This document shows positions 46,151 to 54,749 of a stretch of 64,000 nt of DNA, piece after piece. The stretch covers positions 186,001 to 250,000 of the forward strand of contig NZ_JAHLPM010000001.1 of assembly GCF_018917865.1 (NCBI RefSeq), written 5' to 3'. Under the pieces are notes generated by a model. That model was not told where the DNA came from. It did not search any database and saw nothing but the letters and a program-made list of their open reading frames with translations. A program made the position numbers and the translations under genes. Source of the stretch: Tissierella simiarum. Lineage in GTDB: Bacteria > Bacillota > Clostridia > Tissierellales > Tissierellaceae. How positions within the stretch are numbered: position 1 is the first letter of the stretch; each line of letters opens with the position of its first letter.

Positions 46151-48886
46151 CTATTCATTAGCTCCACAACATTTTTTATATTTTTTTCCACTGCCACAAG
46201 GACAGGGATCATTTCTACCTACTTTTTTATCTTTAACCAAAGGCTTGCTGGTTTCTTCAGCATTAGTGGAAATAGGTTCTGCTACTCTCTTTCTTTGAAC
46301 CTTTTCTGGATTTTCTACCTGATATAAAAATTTCACTGTATCTTCCCAGATACTATGAGTCATTTCATCAAACATATCAAAACCTTCCATTTGATACGCT
46401 CTAACAGGATCTACTTGCCCGTATGCCCTTAGACCAATTCCTTGCCTTAACTGATCCATAGCATCTATGTGATCCATCCATTTACTATCTACAACCTGAA
46501 GAAGAACCACTCTTTCTAATTCTCTAAAATTGTCTTCTCCAAATTCTTTTTCCTTAACCTTATATTTATCTTCCACCATCTCTAAGATTTTTTCTATTAA
46601 ACTTTCTTTAGTTAAGTTTTCTATATTGTCAAAGGATAGGAATCCCTTTTTAAATTGGAACAAATTAATTAAATAATTTTCTAACCCAGCTAGATCCCAT
46701 TCTTCAGGATACTTGCTTTGTCTTGTATACATCTCTACATTAGATTCTACTAAACTAGCAGCCATTCCTTGAATATGATCCCTTAGGTTTTCTCCCTCTA
46801 ATACCTTTCTTCTTTCTCCATAGATTACTTCTCTCTGTTTATTCATTACATCATCATACTTTAATACATGCTTTCTAATAGCAAAGTTGTTGCCTTCTAC
46901 CTTTTTTTGAGCATTTTCTATAGATTTAGTTAAAAGTCTATGCTCTAAGGGCTCATCATCAGGCATATTTATGTTATCTATTATTTCCTTAATCCTTTCT
47001 CCACCAAACAATCTCATTAAATCATCTTCTAAAGATATAAAGAATCTTGAAGAACCAGGGTCTCCTTGTCTACCAGAACGACCTCTTAGCTGGTTATCAA
47101 TACGTCTAGATTCATGTCTTTCAGTACCAATTATATGAAGTCCTCCTGCCTTAACTACCTTTTCGTTTTCAACATCTATATCTTCTTTGTACTTGTCATA
47201 TAATTCTTTATAAGTCTTTCTTGCCTCTAAAACTTCCTCATCCTCAATTTCAAAGAAGCTATCTACTAAACCTAAGATCTCATCAGAATATCCTTTCTTC
47301 TTCATCTCTAGTTTAGATAAGAATTCTGGATTTCCCCCAAGAACAATATCTGTACCTCTACCAGCCATATTGGTAGCTATAGTTACAGCACCAAATCTAC
47401 CTGCTTGTGCAACTATTTCTGCTTCCCTTTCATGGTATTTGGCATTTAATACCTCATGAGGAACTCCTTCTTTTTTAAGCAGCTTACTTAAAACCTCTGA
47501 CTTTTCAATAGATATAGTACCTACTAATATAGGTTGACCTATAGCATGTCTTTCCTTTATTTCTTTTACTACTGCTCTAAACTTTGCTTCTTCGTTTTTA
47601 TATACACTATCTGGTAAGTCATCTCTAACTACTGGTTTATTAGTTGGAATTTCTACGACATCCATACCATATATTTCTCTAAACTCTGATTCTTCTGTTT
47701 TAGCAGTACCTGTCATCCCTGATAGTTTTTCATACATTCTAAAGTAATTTTGAAATGTTATAGTTGCTAAAGTCTTTGACTCACTCTTTACATTTAAAGC
47801 TTCCTTAGCTTCTATGGCTTGATGTAAACCATCACTATATCTTCTACCATACATTAATCTACCAGTAAATTCGTCTACTATAAGGACTTCGCCATCTTTC
47901 ACTACATAGTCAATATCTCTTTTCATAATGTTTCTTGCTTTTAGAGCTTGGTTTATATGGTGGGCTATTTCCATATTATTAACATCAGCTAAGTTTTCTA
48001 AGCCAAAGAAGTTTTCCGCCTTTGCCGTACCTTTTTCAGTCAAGGTACAAGACTTTGCTTTTTCATCAATTAAAAAGTCTACTGTTTCTTCCTTAATTTC
48101 TCTATTAAAGACATCAATCTTTTCTTCTTTAGGGTCGATTATTCTACCAGTTAAAGTTCTTACAAAACTATCAGCAGCTTCATATAACTTTGTAGATTTA
48201 TCTCCTATTCCTGAGATAATTAATGGAGTTCTAGCTTCGTCTACTAGAATACTGTCTACTTCGTCTACTATAGCATAATAGAGCTTTCTTTGAACCATTT
48301 CTTCTTTATATATAACCATATTATCTCTTAAATAATCAAAGCCAAATTCATTATTAGTTCCATAAGTTATATCACAGTTATAAGCTGCTTTTCTTTCCTC
48401 GCTAGTTAAACCATGAACTATACATCCTACTGTTAAACCTAGGAACTCATAAATTTTTCCCATCCATTGTCTATCTCTCTTAGCTAGATAATCATTAACT
48501 GTTACAACATGAACTCCTTTGCCTGTAAGTCCATTTAAATAAGCGGGAAGAGTAGCCATTAATGTTTTTCCTTCTCCTGTTTTCATTTCAGAAATTCTAC
48601 CTTGATGAAGTATTACTCCTCCAATTAACTGAACTTTAAAATGTTTCTTACCAAGAACTCTAGAAGAAGCTTCTCTAACTACTGCAAAAGCCTCAGGCAA
48701 AATATCATCAAGGGTTTCACCTTTATTTAATCTATCTTTAAATTCTACTGTCTTTCCTTTTAGCTGTTCATCTGTTAAGCTTTGCATTTCTCCATCTAAG
48801 GATTCAATTTTATCTACAAATGGAGTCACTTTTTTCAATTCTCTATCACTATAGGAACCAAAAACTTTTCCAAATAAGCCTTTCAT
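46151..48886 (-). CDS. secA: Preprotein translocase ATPase SecA
   Basis: A 911-residue motor for the Sec pathway. It has Walker [10 protein letters not shown] (about 102-110), the DEAD-type [13 protein letters not shown] and [10 protein letters not shown], and ends in a zinc-binding SEC-C motif [13 protein letters not shown]. Length is normal. ATG 48886 follows AAAGGTGG; the GTG four codons earlier overlaps that site. The secA-prfB pairing is the usual Firmicutes order. Confidence 0.98.
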   Translation of the reverse strand: MKGLFGKVFGSYSDRELKKVTPFVDKIESLDGEMQSLTDEQLKGKTVEFKDRLNKGETLDDILPEAFAVVREASSRVLGKKHFKVQLIGGVILHQGRISEMKTGEGKTLMATLPAYLNGLTGKGVHVVTVNDYLAKRDRQWMGKIYEFLGLTVGCIVHGLTSEERKAAYNCDITYGTNNEFGFDYLRDNMVIYKEEMVQRKLYYAIVDEVDSILVDEARTPLIISGIGDKSTKLYEAADSFVRTLTGRIIDPKEEKIDVFNREIKEETVDFLIDEKAKSCTLTEKGTAKAENFFGLENLADVNNMEIAHHINQALKARNIMKRDIDYVVKDGEVLIVDEFTGRLMYGRRYSDGLHQAIEAKEALNVKSESKTLATITFQNYFRMYEKLSGMTGTAKTEESEFREIYGMDVVEIPTNKPVVRDDLPDSVYKNEEAKFRAVVKEIKERHAIGQPILVGTISIEKSEVLSKLLKKEGVPHEVLNAKYHEREAEIVAQAGRFGAVTIATNMAGRGTDIVLGGNPEFLSKLEMKKKGYSDEILGLVDSFFEIEDEEVLEARKTYKELYDKYKEDIDVENEKVVKAGGLHIIGTERHESRRIDNQLRGRSGRQGDPGSSRFFISLEDDLMRLFGGERIKEIIDNINMPDDEPLEHRLLTKSIENAQKKVEGNNFAIRKHVLKYDDVMNKQREVIYGERRKVLEGENLRDHIQGMAASLVESNVEMYTRQSKYPEEWDLAGLENYLINLFQFKKGFLSFDNIENLTKESLIEKILEMVEDKYKVKEKEFGEDNFRELERVVLLQVVDSKWMDHIDAMDQLRQGIGLRAYGQVDPVRAYQMEGFDMFDEMTHSIWEDTVKFLYQVENPEKVQRKRVAEPISTNAEETSKPLVKDKKVGRNDPCPCGSGKKYKKCCGANE

Positions 48887-48973
48887 TGATTTAACCACCT
48901 TTCAAAAAAAGTTCAGACCATTATTTATTTTATCATTTATTTGAATTCCTTACAACATAAAGGATATCATAAA

Positions 48974-49001
48974 AAATTGCAGGATGAATATCCTGCAATT
49001 T
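48974..49001 (-). terminator. Terminator of hpf
   Basis: Stem AATTGCAGGAT/ATCCTGCAATT with a TTTTTT tail on the minus strand. Confidence 0.82.
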
Positions 49002-49025
49002 TCACATCTATATTTAATTATACTA

Positions 49026-49559
49026 TTAAAACTCTGGCTCTATCAACCCATAATGTCCATCTTTTCTCTTATAAATTACACTTATTTCCTCAGAGTCTGC
49101 ATTCATGAATACAAAGAAATTATGTCTTAATAATTCCATCTGTAAAACAGCTTCTTCTGTAGACATTGGTTTAAGATCAAATTTTTTCCTTTTAACAACC
49201 TTTAACTTTTCTCCTTCTTCCTCTACAGGAAGTGGTGCTATGTTTTCAAACCTAATGGTTTCACCATTTTGATATCTTCTTTGTAATTTTGTTTTATGCT
49301 TTCTCATTTGTCTTTCCAATATATCCACAGCTTTATCTATAGAAGCATACATATCATCACTTGATTCTTCAGCTCTAAGTATTGTTCCAGGAAGGTTTAT
49401 GGTTACCTCAATTATTTTCCTATTTTTTTCAACACTAAAGGTTACATTACCTTCTACATCTTTTTGAAAATATTTATCTAACTTACCTAATTTCTTTTCA
49501 GTTACGTCTTTTAAGGCTTCTGTTACCTCTACATTTTTTCCAGTATAATTCATCTTCAT
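49026..49559 (-). CDS. hpf: Ribosome hibernation promoting factor, long form
   Basis: A 177-residue protein with an N-terminal S30AE/YfiA domain (about 1-95) and a C-terminal dimerisation domain (from about 120) with F-V-F-M-N-A-D-S-E-E-I-S-V-I-Y-K-R-K-D-G-H-Y-G-L-I split across positions typical of long HPF. It forms 100S ribosome dimers in resting cells. ATG 49559 is preferred, 8 nt after AAAGGAG; an earlier in-frame ATG at 49577 has no site. It is upstream of secA, the common order. Confidence 0.95.
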   Translation of the reverse strand: MKMNYTGKNVEVTEALKDVTEKKLGKLDKYFQKDVEGNVTFSVEKNRKIIEVTINLPGTILRAEESSDDMYASIDKAVDILERQMRKHKTKLQRRYQNGETIRFENIAPLPVEEEGEKLKVVKRKKFDLKPMSTEEAVLQMELLRHNFFVFMNADSEEISVIYKRKDGHYGLIEPEF

Positions 49560-49945
49560 AAACCCAGCTCCTTTCATATAAGCTAAAAGCTTATACTATT
49601 TGTATTATATAATATACCCACTTAAGTGGACTATATAAACATTATTATTTTAAAAATCCTCAATTTAATAAAATATATAAAAATTGTTAACAAACTACTG
49701 TGGATGTTATGTGGATAGTTTTTGCAACTTTCTGTGGATTATGTGTATAAAACTGTGGAAAACTGTTAATAATCTACTTTTTAATGTGTATAAACTCTTG
49801 ATAAATGGTGGACAACTACAATACTCTTGATTTATCCACAATTTTTCATATTTTCCGAATATATATTACATTTTATTTATCCCCAGAATATATTTCTTAT
49901 TAACAGTATATACAGCCAAAACAAAAAATAGAAAGGAATTCCTTT
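49560..49945. promoter_or_regulatory. Intergenic DnaA-box cluster
   Basis: No gene in these 386 bases. Between 49699 and 49885 there are about eight DnaA-box-like 9-mers: TGTGGATGT (49699), TGTGGATAG (49710), TGTGGATTA (49733), TGTGTATAA (49742), TGTGGAAAA (49754), TGTGTATAA (49785), a perfect TTATCCACA (49832-49840) and TTATCCCCA (49877-49885). Most left-hand boxes share one orientation. The neighbours are hpf and the flagellar operon, with no dnaA or dnaN, so it is not the canonical oriC layout. Confidence 0.6.
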
Positions 49946-49954
49946 CTATTTTTT
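49925..49954. terminator. Terminator of the flagellar operon
   Basis: Stem ATAGAAAGGAA/TTCCTTTCTAT with A and T runs on both sides, overlapping the stop of the last flagellar gene. Confidence 0.82.
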
Positions 49955-50416
49955 TTCATCGATTAACATACTTCCCGAAACTTCAGTATTATATCCTTTA
50001 TATGCTATTTTACCTTTTTTTACTCTTCTAAGCTCTAACTTAGTTTTTTCTAAACTTTCTCTAATAGACTTATTATTTTTTTCATCTAAAAGAGATATAC
50101 TCATTAAAGTTGAAGTGACTTCAGCAACAACTTCTTTTAAATCTTTTAAGTTTGGATATTTATCCGTGTTTATTTCATCAAGACTATCTATATTTTCTTC
50201 TCTTTTAAGTTGTCCATATAAAGTTAAAAAAGATACATCTATCTTATCTATTTCTAGCATTATCTTATCTTTTTTATCTAAAACATAATTTAGTTCTTCC
50301 ATATCTTCTTTTTCTATTAAGTCTTTTTGTAGTTTAGTTAATTGTAGAATTTCTAATAATAGCTCATTTTTCTCCTTAGATAGAGCTACCATAGTATCTA
50401 TCATACTGCTATCCAT
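49946..50416 (-). CDS. Flagellar export chaperone, FlgN/FliT-like
   Basis: A 156-residue, almost wholly helical, charged protein with heptad-like patterns throughout (residues 5-130), as in FlgN and FliT chaperones that hold hook-filament junction or cap proteins before export. Sequence in this family diverges quickly, so the assignment rests on helical character, length and position 8 nt after fliS at the end of the flaG-fliD-fliS operon. FliT is the likelier role next to fliD. ATG 50416 follows TAGGTG. Confidence 0.65.
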   Translation of the reverse strand: MDSSMIDTMVALSKEKNELLLEILQLTKLQKDLIEKEDMEELNYVLDKKDKIMLEIDKIDVSFLTLYGQLKREENIDSLDEINTDKYPNLKDLKEVVAEVTSTLMSISLLDEKNNKSIRESLEKTKLELRRVKKGKIAYKGYNTEVSGSMLIDEKK

Positions 50417-50424
50417 CTATTCAC

Positions 50425-50814
50425 CTACTTATTTTGATAAACTTTTTGTTTTATTTGCTTCATAACATCCTTCCAAGTATCCCTCATATCTGTCATTACC
50501 TCTAAAGCCTCATCTATGGGTTTAGTGTCCTTATTTATATTAGCAGCTATAAGCTTGTCTAATACAAAGTCATATAAGCTCCTTAAGTCGTTGGATATAG
50601 GATAATCCATATTCAATGAAGCATTAAGCTCCATAATTATATCTTGGGCCCTTATTAAAGAGGAATGAGCTTTTTCTAAATCCTTATTTTCAATGGAATA
50701 CTTTCCTATATTCATAAACTTGATTCCACCATCATAGAGCATCAATGTTAATTCTTCTGGAGTAGCAGTAAGTACTGCATTTTGTTTGTACTGATTAAGA
50801 GCGTTATATGTCAT
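50425..50814 (-). CDS. fliS: Flagellin export chaperone FliS
   Basis: A 129-residue helical bundle protein with the family start Y-N-A-L-N-Q-Y-K-Q-N-A-V and L-T-L-M-L-Y-D-G-G-I-K-F (about 20-32). FliS binds the C-terminus of flagellin and prevents early polymerisation. It is 15 nt downstream of fliD. ATG 50814 follows AAGGGAG. Confidence 0.95.
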   Translation of the reverse strand: MTYNALNQYKQNAVLTATPEELTLMLYDGGIKFMNIGKYSIENKDLEKAHSSLIRAQDIIMELNASLNMDYPISNDLRSLYDFVLDKLIAANINKDTKPIDEALEVMTDMRDTWKDVMKQIKQKVYQNK

Positions 50815-50829
50815 TTTCTTCTCCCTTCC

Positions 50830-52521
50830 CTATCTCATAAATTGCTGTCCTATCCAAGCACCTTGACTATTCATTCTACTAATAGCTTTTTCCATAGCAG
50901 TAAACTTTGCATAATAAGCACTCTCTTTTCTAAAAAGCATCGCTTCTAAATCATCAAGTTTTCTACTCATCTGTAAAACATCTTTATCTAATAAACTAAT
51001 ACTGGATAATTCTGTAACAAAATTTAGCAGCATATTAGGTCTAACACTTCTATACAAATCGGAGTCATCTCCTACTCCCGATTTATTTACTATTTCTTCC
51101 ATTCCCGCCATCATCTCATCATAAATTCTGGATACTAAGCCGCCTTTTTCTACTTTAACTTTTTCTTCCCCATCTATGACTTGCTTAACTTCTTTAGTTT
51201 CTTTAAATAAAAGCTCCATTACACTTTCCGGATCTTCTAAGATAGCTTTCTTTAACTTATCTTCATCAATTACCAATTTTCCACCAAGACTACCTTTAAC
51301 ATATTTCTCAGTACTTATTCCTATCTCTGTTATATGCTTATAAATTCCATCAGTATTTATTTTCTCGTATATGGAAGTTCTAGTATTTTGCATGATTCTT
51401 TGAACTATAGTATCGCTTTTTAAAATCCCTGATTTAGCTTTTTCCTCCCAAAGTTTTATATCATCTTTATCCATAGACTTCTTTTCTTCACTTGTCAGAG
51501 GATAATAGTCCCTATATTGTTTTTCGGATAAAAGTTTATTAGTCTTATCTACTAATTTATTGTATTCTTCAACAAACTGTTCAACCTTTTCAATTATTCC
51601 ATCTACATCGGTATCAACTTTAATAGTAGTCATACCTTTAGACTTAATCTCTATATCTATACCATTTATATTAAAATTATTTGATGAATAATGTAATTCA
51701 ACTCCATTATATTCTACTTTAGCATTAGTACCTTTTACTCCTCCAGCAGGGATATTTAATTTATTCATAAATTCGTTATTATTAGAAGTTATATTTATTC
51801 TAGATTTATCCCCAGTTTCTGTAGTTTGTAAAAATAGCCTCTCATTTTCTTTATCATAAAAAGCTGTCACTCCTAAAGATACCTCTTTTACTTGTTTCAT
51901 TTCTTCTTCTGTTAATTCTCTTGGAGCTCCATCTTCTACTATTTTTCCATCTGTTACTATTTTTCCATCAAACATTTCTACTTTAGCCGCATTTATTTTA
52001 TTAACGATATCATTTATAGTAACACCTTTACTATTTTCTACTTTTATTAATTTTTTAATATCGTCGCCATTCTTGTCTTTTCCAGCAATTAGCTCGAACT
52101 CTAATTCTGTACCAAATGTCTCACTTTCTCCTATTTTTTCACCACTTACAAAAGTAGCACCTTTTGCTAATTCTTTTACTTCCAACTGAAAGTTTCCATT
52201 TACCGCCTTAGATGTACTAGATACTGTTGCTATATCTTCTCTAGAAGAAGTTGCTTTTTTAACCCATGTCAAATTTTTATAAGAATTAGGATAAAGAGTA
52301 CCTTTATATGTTACTTGAGTTAAACCAAAACTTTTTCTAGTATTCATTATAAAGTTTGCAAAATCTTTATTCAAAGAATTATATGTTTCTTGACGCCAAA
52401 CTAAAGTCTGTCTATCCCTAAATACTCTATCAACCTTTAGTCTCTCAACTTTCATTAAATTATTTATAATTTCTTCAGTGTCTATTCCTGATGCTAAACC
52501 TGATATTCTCATAGTATTCAT
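50830..52521 (-). CDS. fliD: Flagellar filament cap protein FliD (hook-associated protein 2)
   Basis: A 563-residue cap protein. The N-terminus R-I-S-G-L-A-S-G-I-D-T-E-E-I-I-N-N-L-M matches FliD_N, and the C-terminal FliD_C region (about 270-550) ends with a coiled coil and M-E-K-A-I-S-R-M-N-S-Q. FliD sits at the filament tip and guides flagellin assembly. Length is within the clostridial range. It is 8 nt after flaG. Confidence 0.95.
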   Translation of the reverse strand: MNTMRISGLASGIDTEEIINNLMKVERLKVDRVFRDRQTLVWRQETYNSLNKDFANFIMNTRKSFGLTQVTYKGTLYPNSYKNLTWVKKATSSREDIATVSSTSKAVNGNFQLEVKELAKGATFVSGEKIGESETFGTELEFELIAGKDKNGDDIKKLIKVENSKGVTINDIVNKINAAKVEMFDGKIVTDGKIVEDGAPRELTEEEMKQVKEVSLGVTAFYDKENERLFLQTTETGDKSRINITSNNNEFMNKLNIPAGGVKGTNAKVEYNGVELHYSSNNFNINGIDIEIKSKGMTTIKVDTDVDGIIEKVEQFVEEYNKLVDKTNKLLSEKQYRDYYPLTSEEKKSMDKDDIKLWEEKAKSGILKSDTIVQRIMQNTRTSIYEKINTDGIYKHITEIGISTEKYVKGSLGGKLVIDEDKLKKAILEDPESVMELLFKETKEVKQVIDGEEKVKVEKGGLVSRIYDEMMAGMEEIVNKSGVGDDSDLYRSVRPNMLLNFVTELSSISLLDKDVLQMSRKLDDLEAMLFRKESAYYAKFTAMEKAISRMNSQGAWIGQQFMR

Positions 52522-52529
52522 AAAATCAC

Positions 52530-52889
52530 CTACACCCTTTCATCAACCATAATTCCAACTACTTCCCAAATTGCTGACACCATATCTAATATCTTTTCTG
52601 GAGGGATTTCTCTTATAACTTCATCTGTAGCTACATCTATAACTTTTACCATAATATCCCTAGTTTTTTCATGAATTGAAAATTCAAATCTCCTATCATA
52701 AGCAATAAAACTTTTATTTGCCTTTTCTATAGAACTAATTATCTCTTCTTCTGTATATTTCTTTTTTTCAGAGATATTTATATCATTAGTTCCATCTCCA
52801 TACATATTTTCACTCTTTATTGTTGAATTAATTCTAGTAGTATTTAAGCCATTTGTTATACTACCATTGGTTATTGCAGCTAATGGCAT
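52530..52889 (-). CDS. flaG: FlaG family flagellar protein
   Basis: A 119-residue protein. The C-terminal FlaG domain has F-S-I-H-E-K-T-R-D-I-M-V-K-V-I-D and V-I-R-E-I-P-P-E-K-I-L-D-M, the family hallmark; the N-terminal 40 residues are Asn/Thr-rich. FlaG affects filament length. First gene of the operon, with AAGGGGG upstream of ATG 52889 and a sigma-28 promoter before it. Confidence 0.93.
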   Translation of the reverse strand: MPLAAITNGSITNGLNTTRINSTIKSENMYGDGTNDINISEKKKYTEEEIISSIEKANKSFIAYDRRFEFSIHEKTRDIMVKVIDVATDEVIREIPPEKILDMVSAIWEVVGIMVDERV

Positions 52890-52924
52890 CCTCGGAAACC
52901 CCCTTCGATGTATTTCTAATTAAT

Positions 52925-52951
52925 ATATCGACTATTTTTAACTATTCTTTA
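52925..52951 (-). promoter_or_regulatory. Sigma-28 (SigD) promoter of the flaG-fliD-fliS operon
   Basis: On the minus strand: TAAA (52951-52948), exactly 15 bases, then GTCGATAT (52932-52925). This matches TAAA-N15-GCCGATAT with one mismatch. The inferred start is near 52917, 28 nt before flaG. The -35 element lies inside the end of the upstream VTT gene. Confidence 0.85.
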
Positions 52952-53616
52952 ATCCTGTATTTACTTTTTCTATAACAAAAATATACTCCTGTTAAATAAG
53001 CTCCTTTTATTAAAGTTCCAAATATTACACCCTTAAAATCCTTTTTAATATTAGCAATTTTTACAAAGAAATAAGTTGAAATTAGTTGATTTGGCATAAG
53101 TCCAAATAGAGTTCCTATAATATAATCCTTATAAGAAATACTTGTTATACCTGCGGCATAATTGGATATAGCTAACGGAATAAAGGGAGTATTTCTTAGA
53201 AAAAATATGTAGTTTCTCCCATAGGTCTCAATAAGGTTAGATACTTCATTTAAATCCATTTTTCTTTCTTTTCTATTATAAATTTTATTAATCCATTTCA
53301 TTACATCTTTTCTAAATATTTTAGATATAAAAAATGATATTGTAGAAGCTAATAATCCACTAATCATAATGTTACCATAACTCTTCATTCCAAAAAAATA
53401 AGCTCCAGCAGCAGATAGCCAAGAAATAGGTACAAAAAATACCATTAATATTGTTGCAAAGACTGTGAAAAATGCAGAAAAACTAGTATTTACTTCCTTG
53501 GAAGTAATAAAGTTCATCAAACTGTTCTTATCATAAATATTTACATAAGTAGTAAGGTATACTAGAATGCCCAGAAGAATCGCTATAAGTCCAATTTTAA
53601 ATATTTTTTTATTCAT
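52942..53616 (-). CDS. TVP38/TMEM64 (VTT) family membrane protein
   Basis: A 224-residue protein with about five to six hydrophobic segments. The middle region has F-F-V-P-I-S-W-L-S-A-A-G-A-Y-F-F-G (about 60-76) and F-L-R-N-T-P-F-I-P-L-A-I-S-N-Y-A-A-G (about 140-157), typical of the SNARE-associated/VTT (DedA-related) fold. Members may act as lipid scramblases or transporters; the role here is unknown. ATG 53616 follows AGAGGTGG; GTG 53628 is less likely. Its 3' end overlaps the flagellar sigma-28 promoter. Confidence 0.85.
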   Translation of the reverse strand: MNKKIFKIGLIAILLGILVYLTTYVNIYDKNSLMNFITSKEVNTSFSAFFTVFATILMVFFVPISWLSAAGAYFFGMKSYGNIMISGLLASTISFFISKIFRKDVMKWINKIYNRKERKMDLNEVSNLIETYGRNYIFFLRNTPFIPLAISNYAAGITSISYKDYIIGTLFGLMPNQLISTYFFVKIANIKKDFKGVIFGTLIKGAYLTGVYFCYRKSKYRIKE

Positions 53617-53765
53617 TCTTATTTCCACCTCTTTATTACTATTTATATTATTATAGTCTATTTCTATTATCTTTCCAACTAATACAAAACCTTCTTATTT
53701 CAGTTGTACTACCTATAATAGGCTGGTATAATGTTATTAAATACAATTCAGAAAGGGTCTTAAAA

Positions 53766-54683
53766 ATGAAAAAAGGTATGCAATTTAAAATAGGTATGCG
53801 AACTATTAAAACTGGCATTGCAGTAGCAATAAGTATTACATTATCCTTTCTTATTCACTCTAAAAGTCCTTTTTTTGCTGGAATTGGTGCCATATTAGCT
53901 ATGCAATCCTCTGTATCAGAATCCTTTATAATGGGTAAAAATAGGATGTTAGGTACATTTTTAGGTGCTTTTATAGGATTATTATTTTCTCTAGTTTTTC
54001 CCCAAAATCCGTTTTTTATAGGCGTTGGTATTATTATTGTTATTCATTTATGTTATTTACTTGGCTGGAAAAAATCTGTTCAAATTTCTGGCATAGTATT
54101 CTTAGCTATTACTTTAAACAATACTGAAGATACTAGGCTAAACTATGCTATTTTTAGAATTATAGATACTTTTATTGGAATTATAGTAAGTATGGTAGTA
54201 AACTATTTTATACTTCCACCAAATATGGAAGAAAAAATCAAATCTTCTATCCGGCATATGTACATGGATAGCAGAATAATAATAGACAACTTAATTTGGA
54301 GACAAAAAGAAGTAGACTTAGTAGATCTAAAAAAAGAAATGAAAATTTTAGAAGATAACTATACTACTTTAAGACAAGATATTGAACTAAATCTATGTAA
54401 AACTAAAGAATGCTTTGGATTTCAGCAGATGTTATTTATGTTTGAAAATATATATAATAATATAAGTATTATAGCTCAAATAGAAAAGTATCCTTATATA
54501 GATGGGGAAAACAAAGCAATATTAGAGAAGTTATACCCTAAAATAATTCCTTGTAGAGAAAATATAGAAAAAGAAAATATAGATATAGTTTATAACTATC
54601 ATTTAAATCAAATATTAGAAAAACTTCTGACTATTAATAAAATTTTAGGTGAAGACTTAAATCCTACGGCAGAAAAATTATAA
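53766..54683 (+). CDS. Aromatic acid exporter (ArAE/FUSC-like) family protein
   Basis: A 305-residue protein. Five or six transmembrane helices fill residues 12-155 (I-K-T-G-I-A-V-A-I-S-I, then G-T-F-L-G-A-F-I-G-L), followed by a cytoplasmic helical domain of about 130 residues. This is the ArAE_1 pattern of Firmicutes YgaE-like proteins related to fusaric acid exporters. The substrate is not known. ATG 53766 follows AAAGGGT. It is a single gene with a strong terminator. Confidence 0.82.
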   Translation: MKKGMQFKIGMRTIKTGIAVAISITLSFLIHSKSPFFAGIGAILAMQSSVSESFIMGKNRMLGTFLGAFIGLLFSLVFPQNPFFIGVGIIIVIHLCYLLGWKKSVQISGIVFLAITLNNTEDTRLNYAIFRIIDTFIGIIVSMVVNYFILPPNMEEKIKSSIRHMYMDSRIIIDNLIWRQKEVDLVDLKKEMKILEDNYTTLRQDIELNLCKTKECFGFQQMLFMFENIYNNISIIAQIEKYPYIDGENKAILEKLYPKIIPCRENIEKENIDIVYNYHLNQILEKLLTINKILGEDLNPTAEKL

Positions 54684-54690
54684 AATTTAG

Positions 54691-54736
54691 AAAAACTTCT
54701 TCTCGACTAATGCTAACATTAGCGGGAAGAAGTTTT
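54691..54736 (+). terminator. Terminator of the ArAE gene
   Basis: A long stem AAACTTCTTCTCG...CTAATG / CATTAG...CGGGAAGAAGTTT with a run of seven T on the plus strand. It faces the M3 peptidase gene, which ends at 54750 on the other strand. Confidence 0.85.
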
Positions 54737-54749
54737 TTTCTATGATTTA

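Noticed and set aside
47928-48278. 116-codon plus-strand frame opposite secA
   Set aside because: Antisense shadow of a conserved gene without a start signal.
49680-49900. Chromosomal origin oriC
   Set aside because: The DnaA-box density fits, but dnaA, dnaN, rpmH or gidA neighbours are absent, and no clear A/T-rich unwinding element with trios was identified. Kept as a DnaA-box cluster only.
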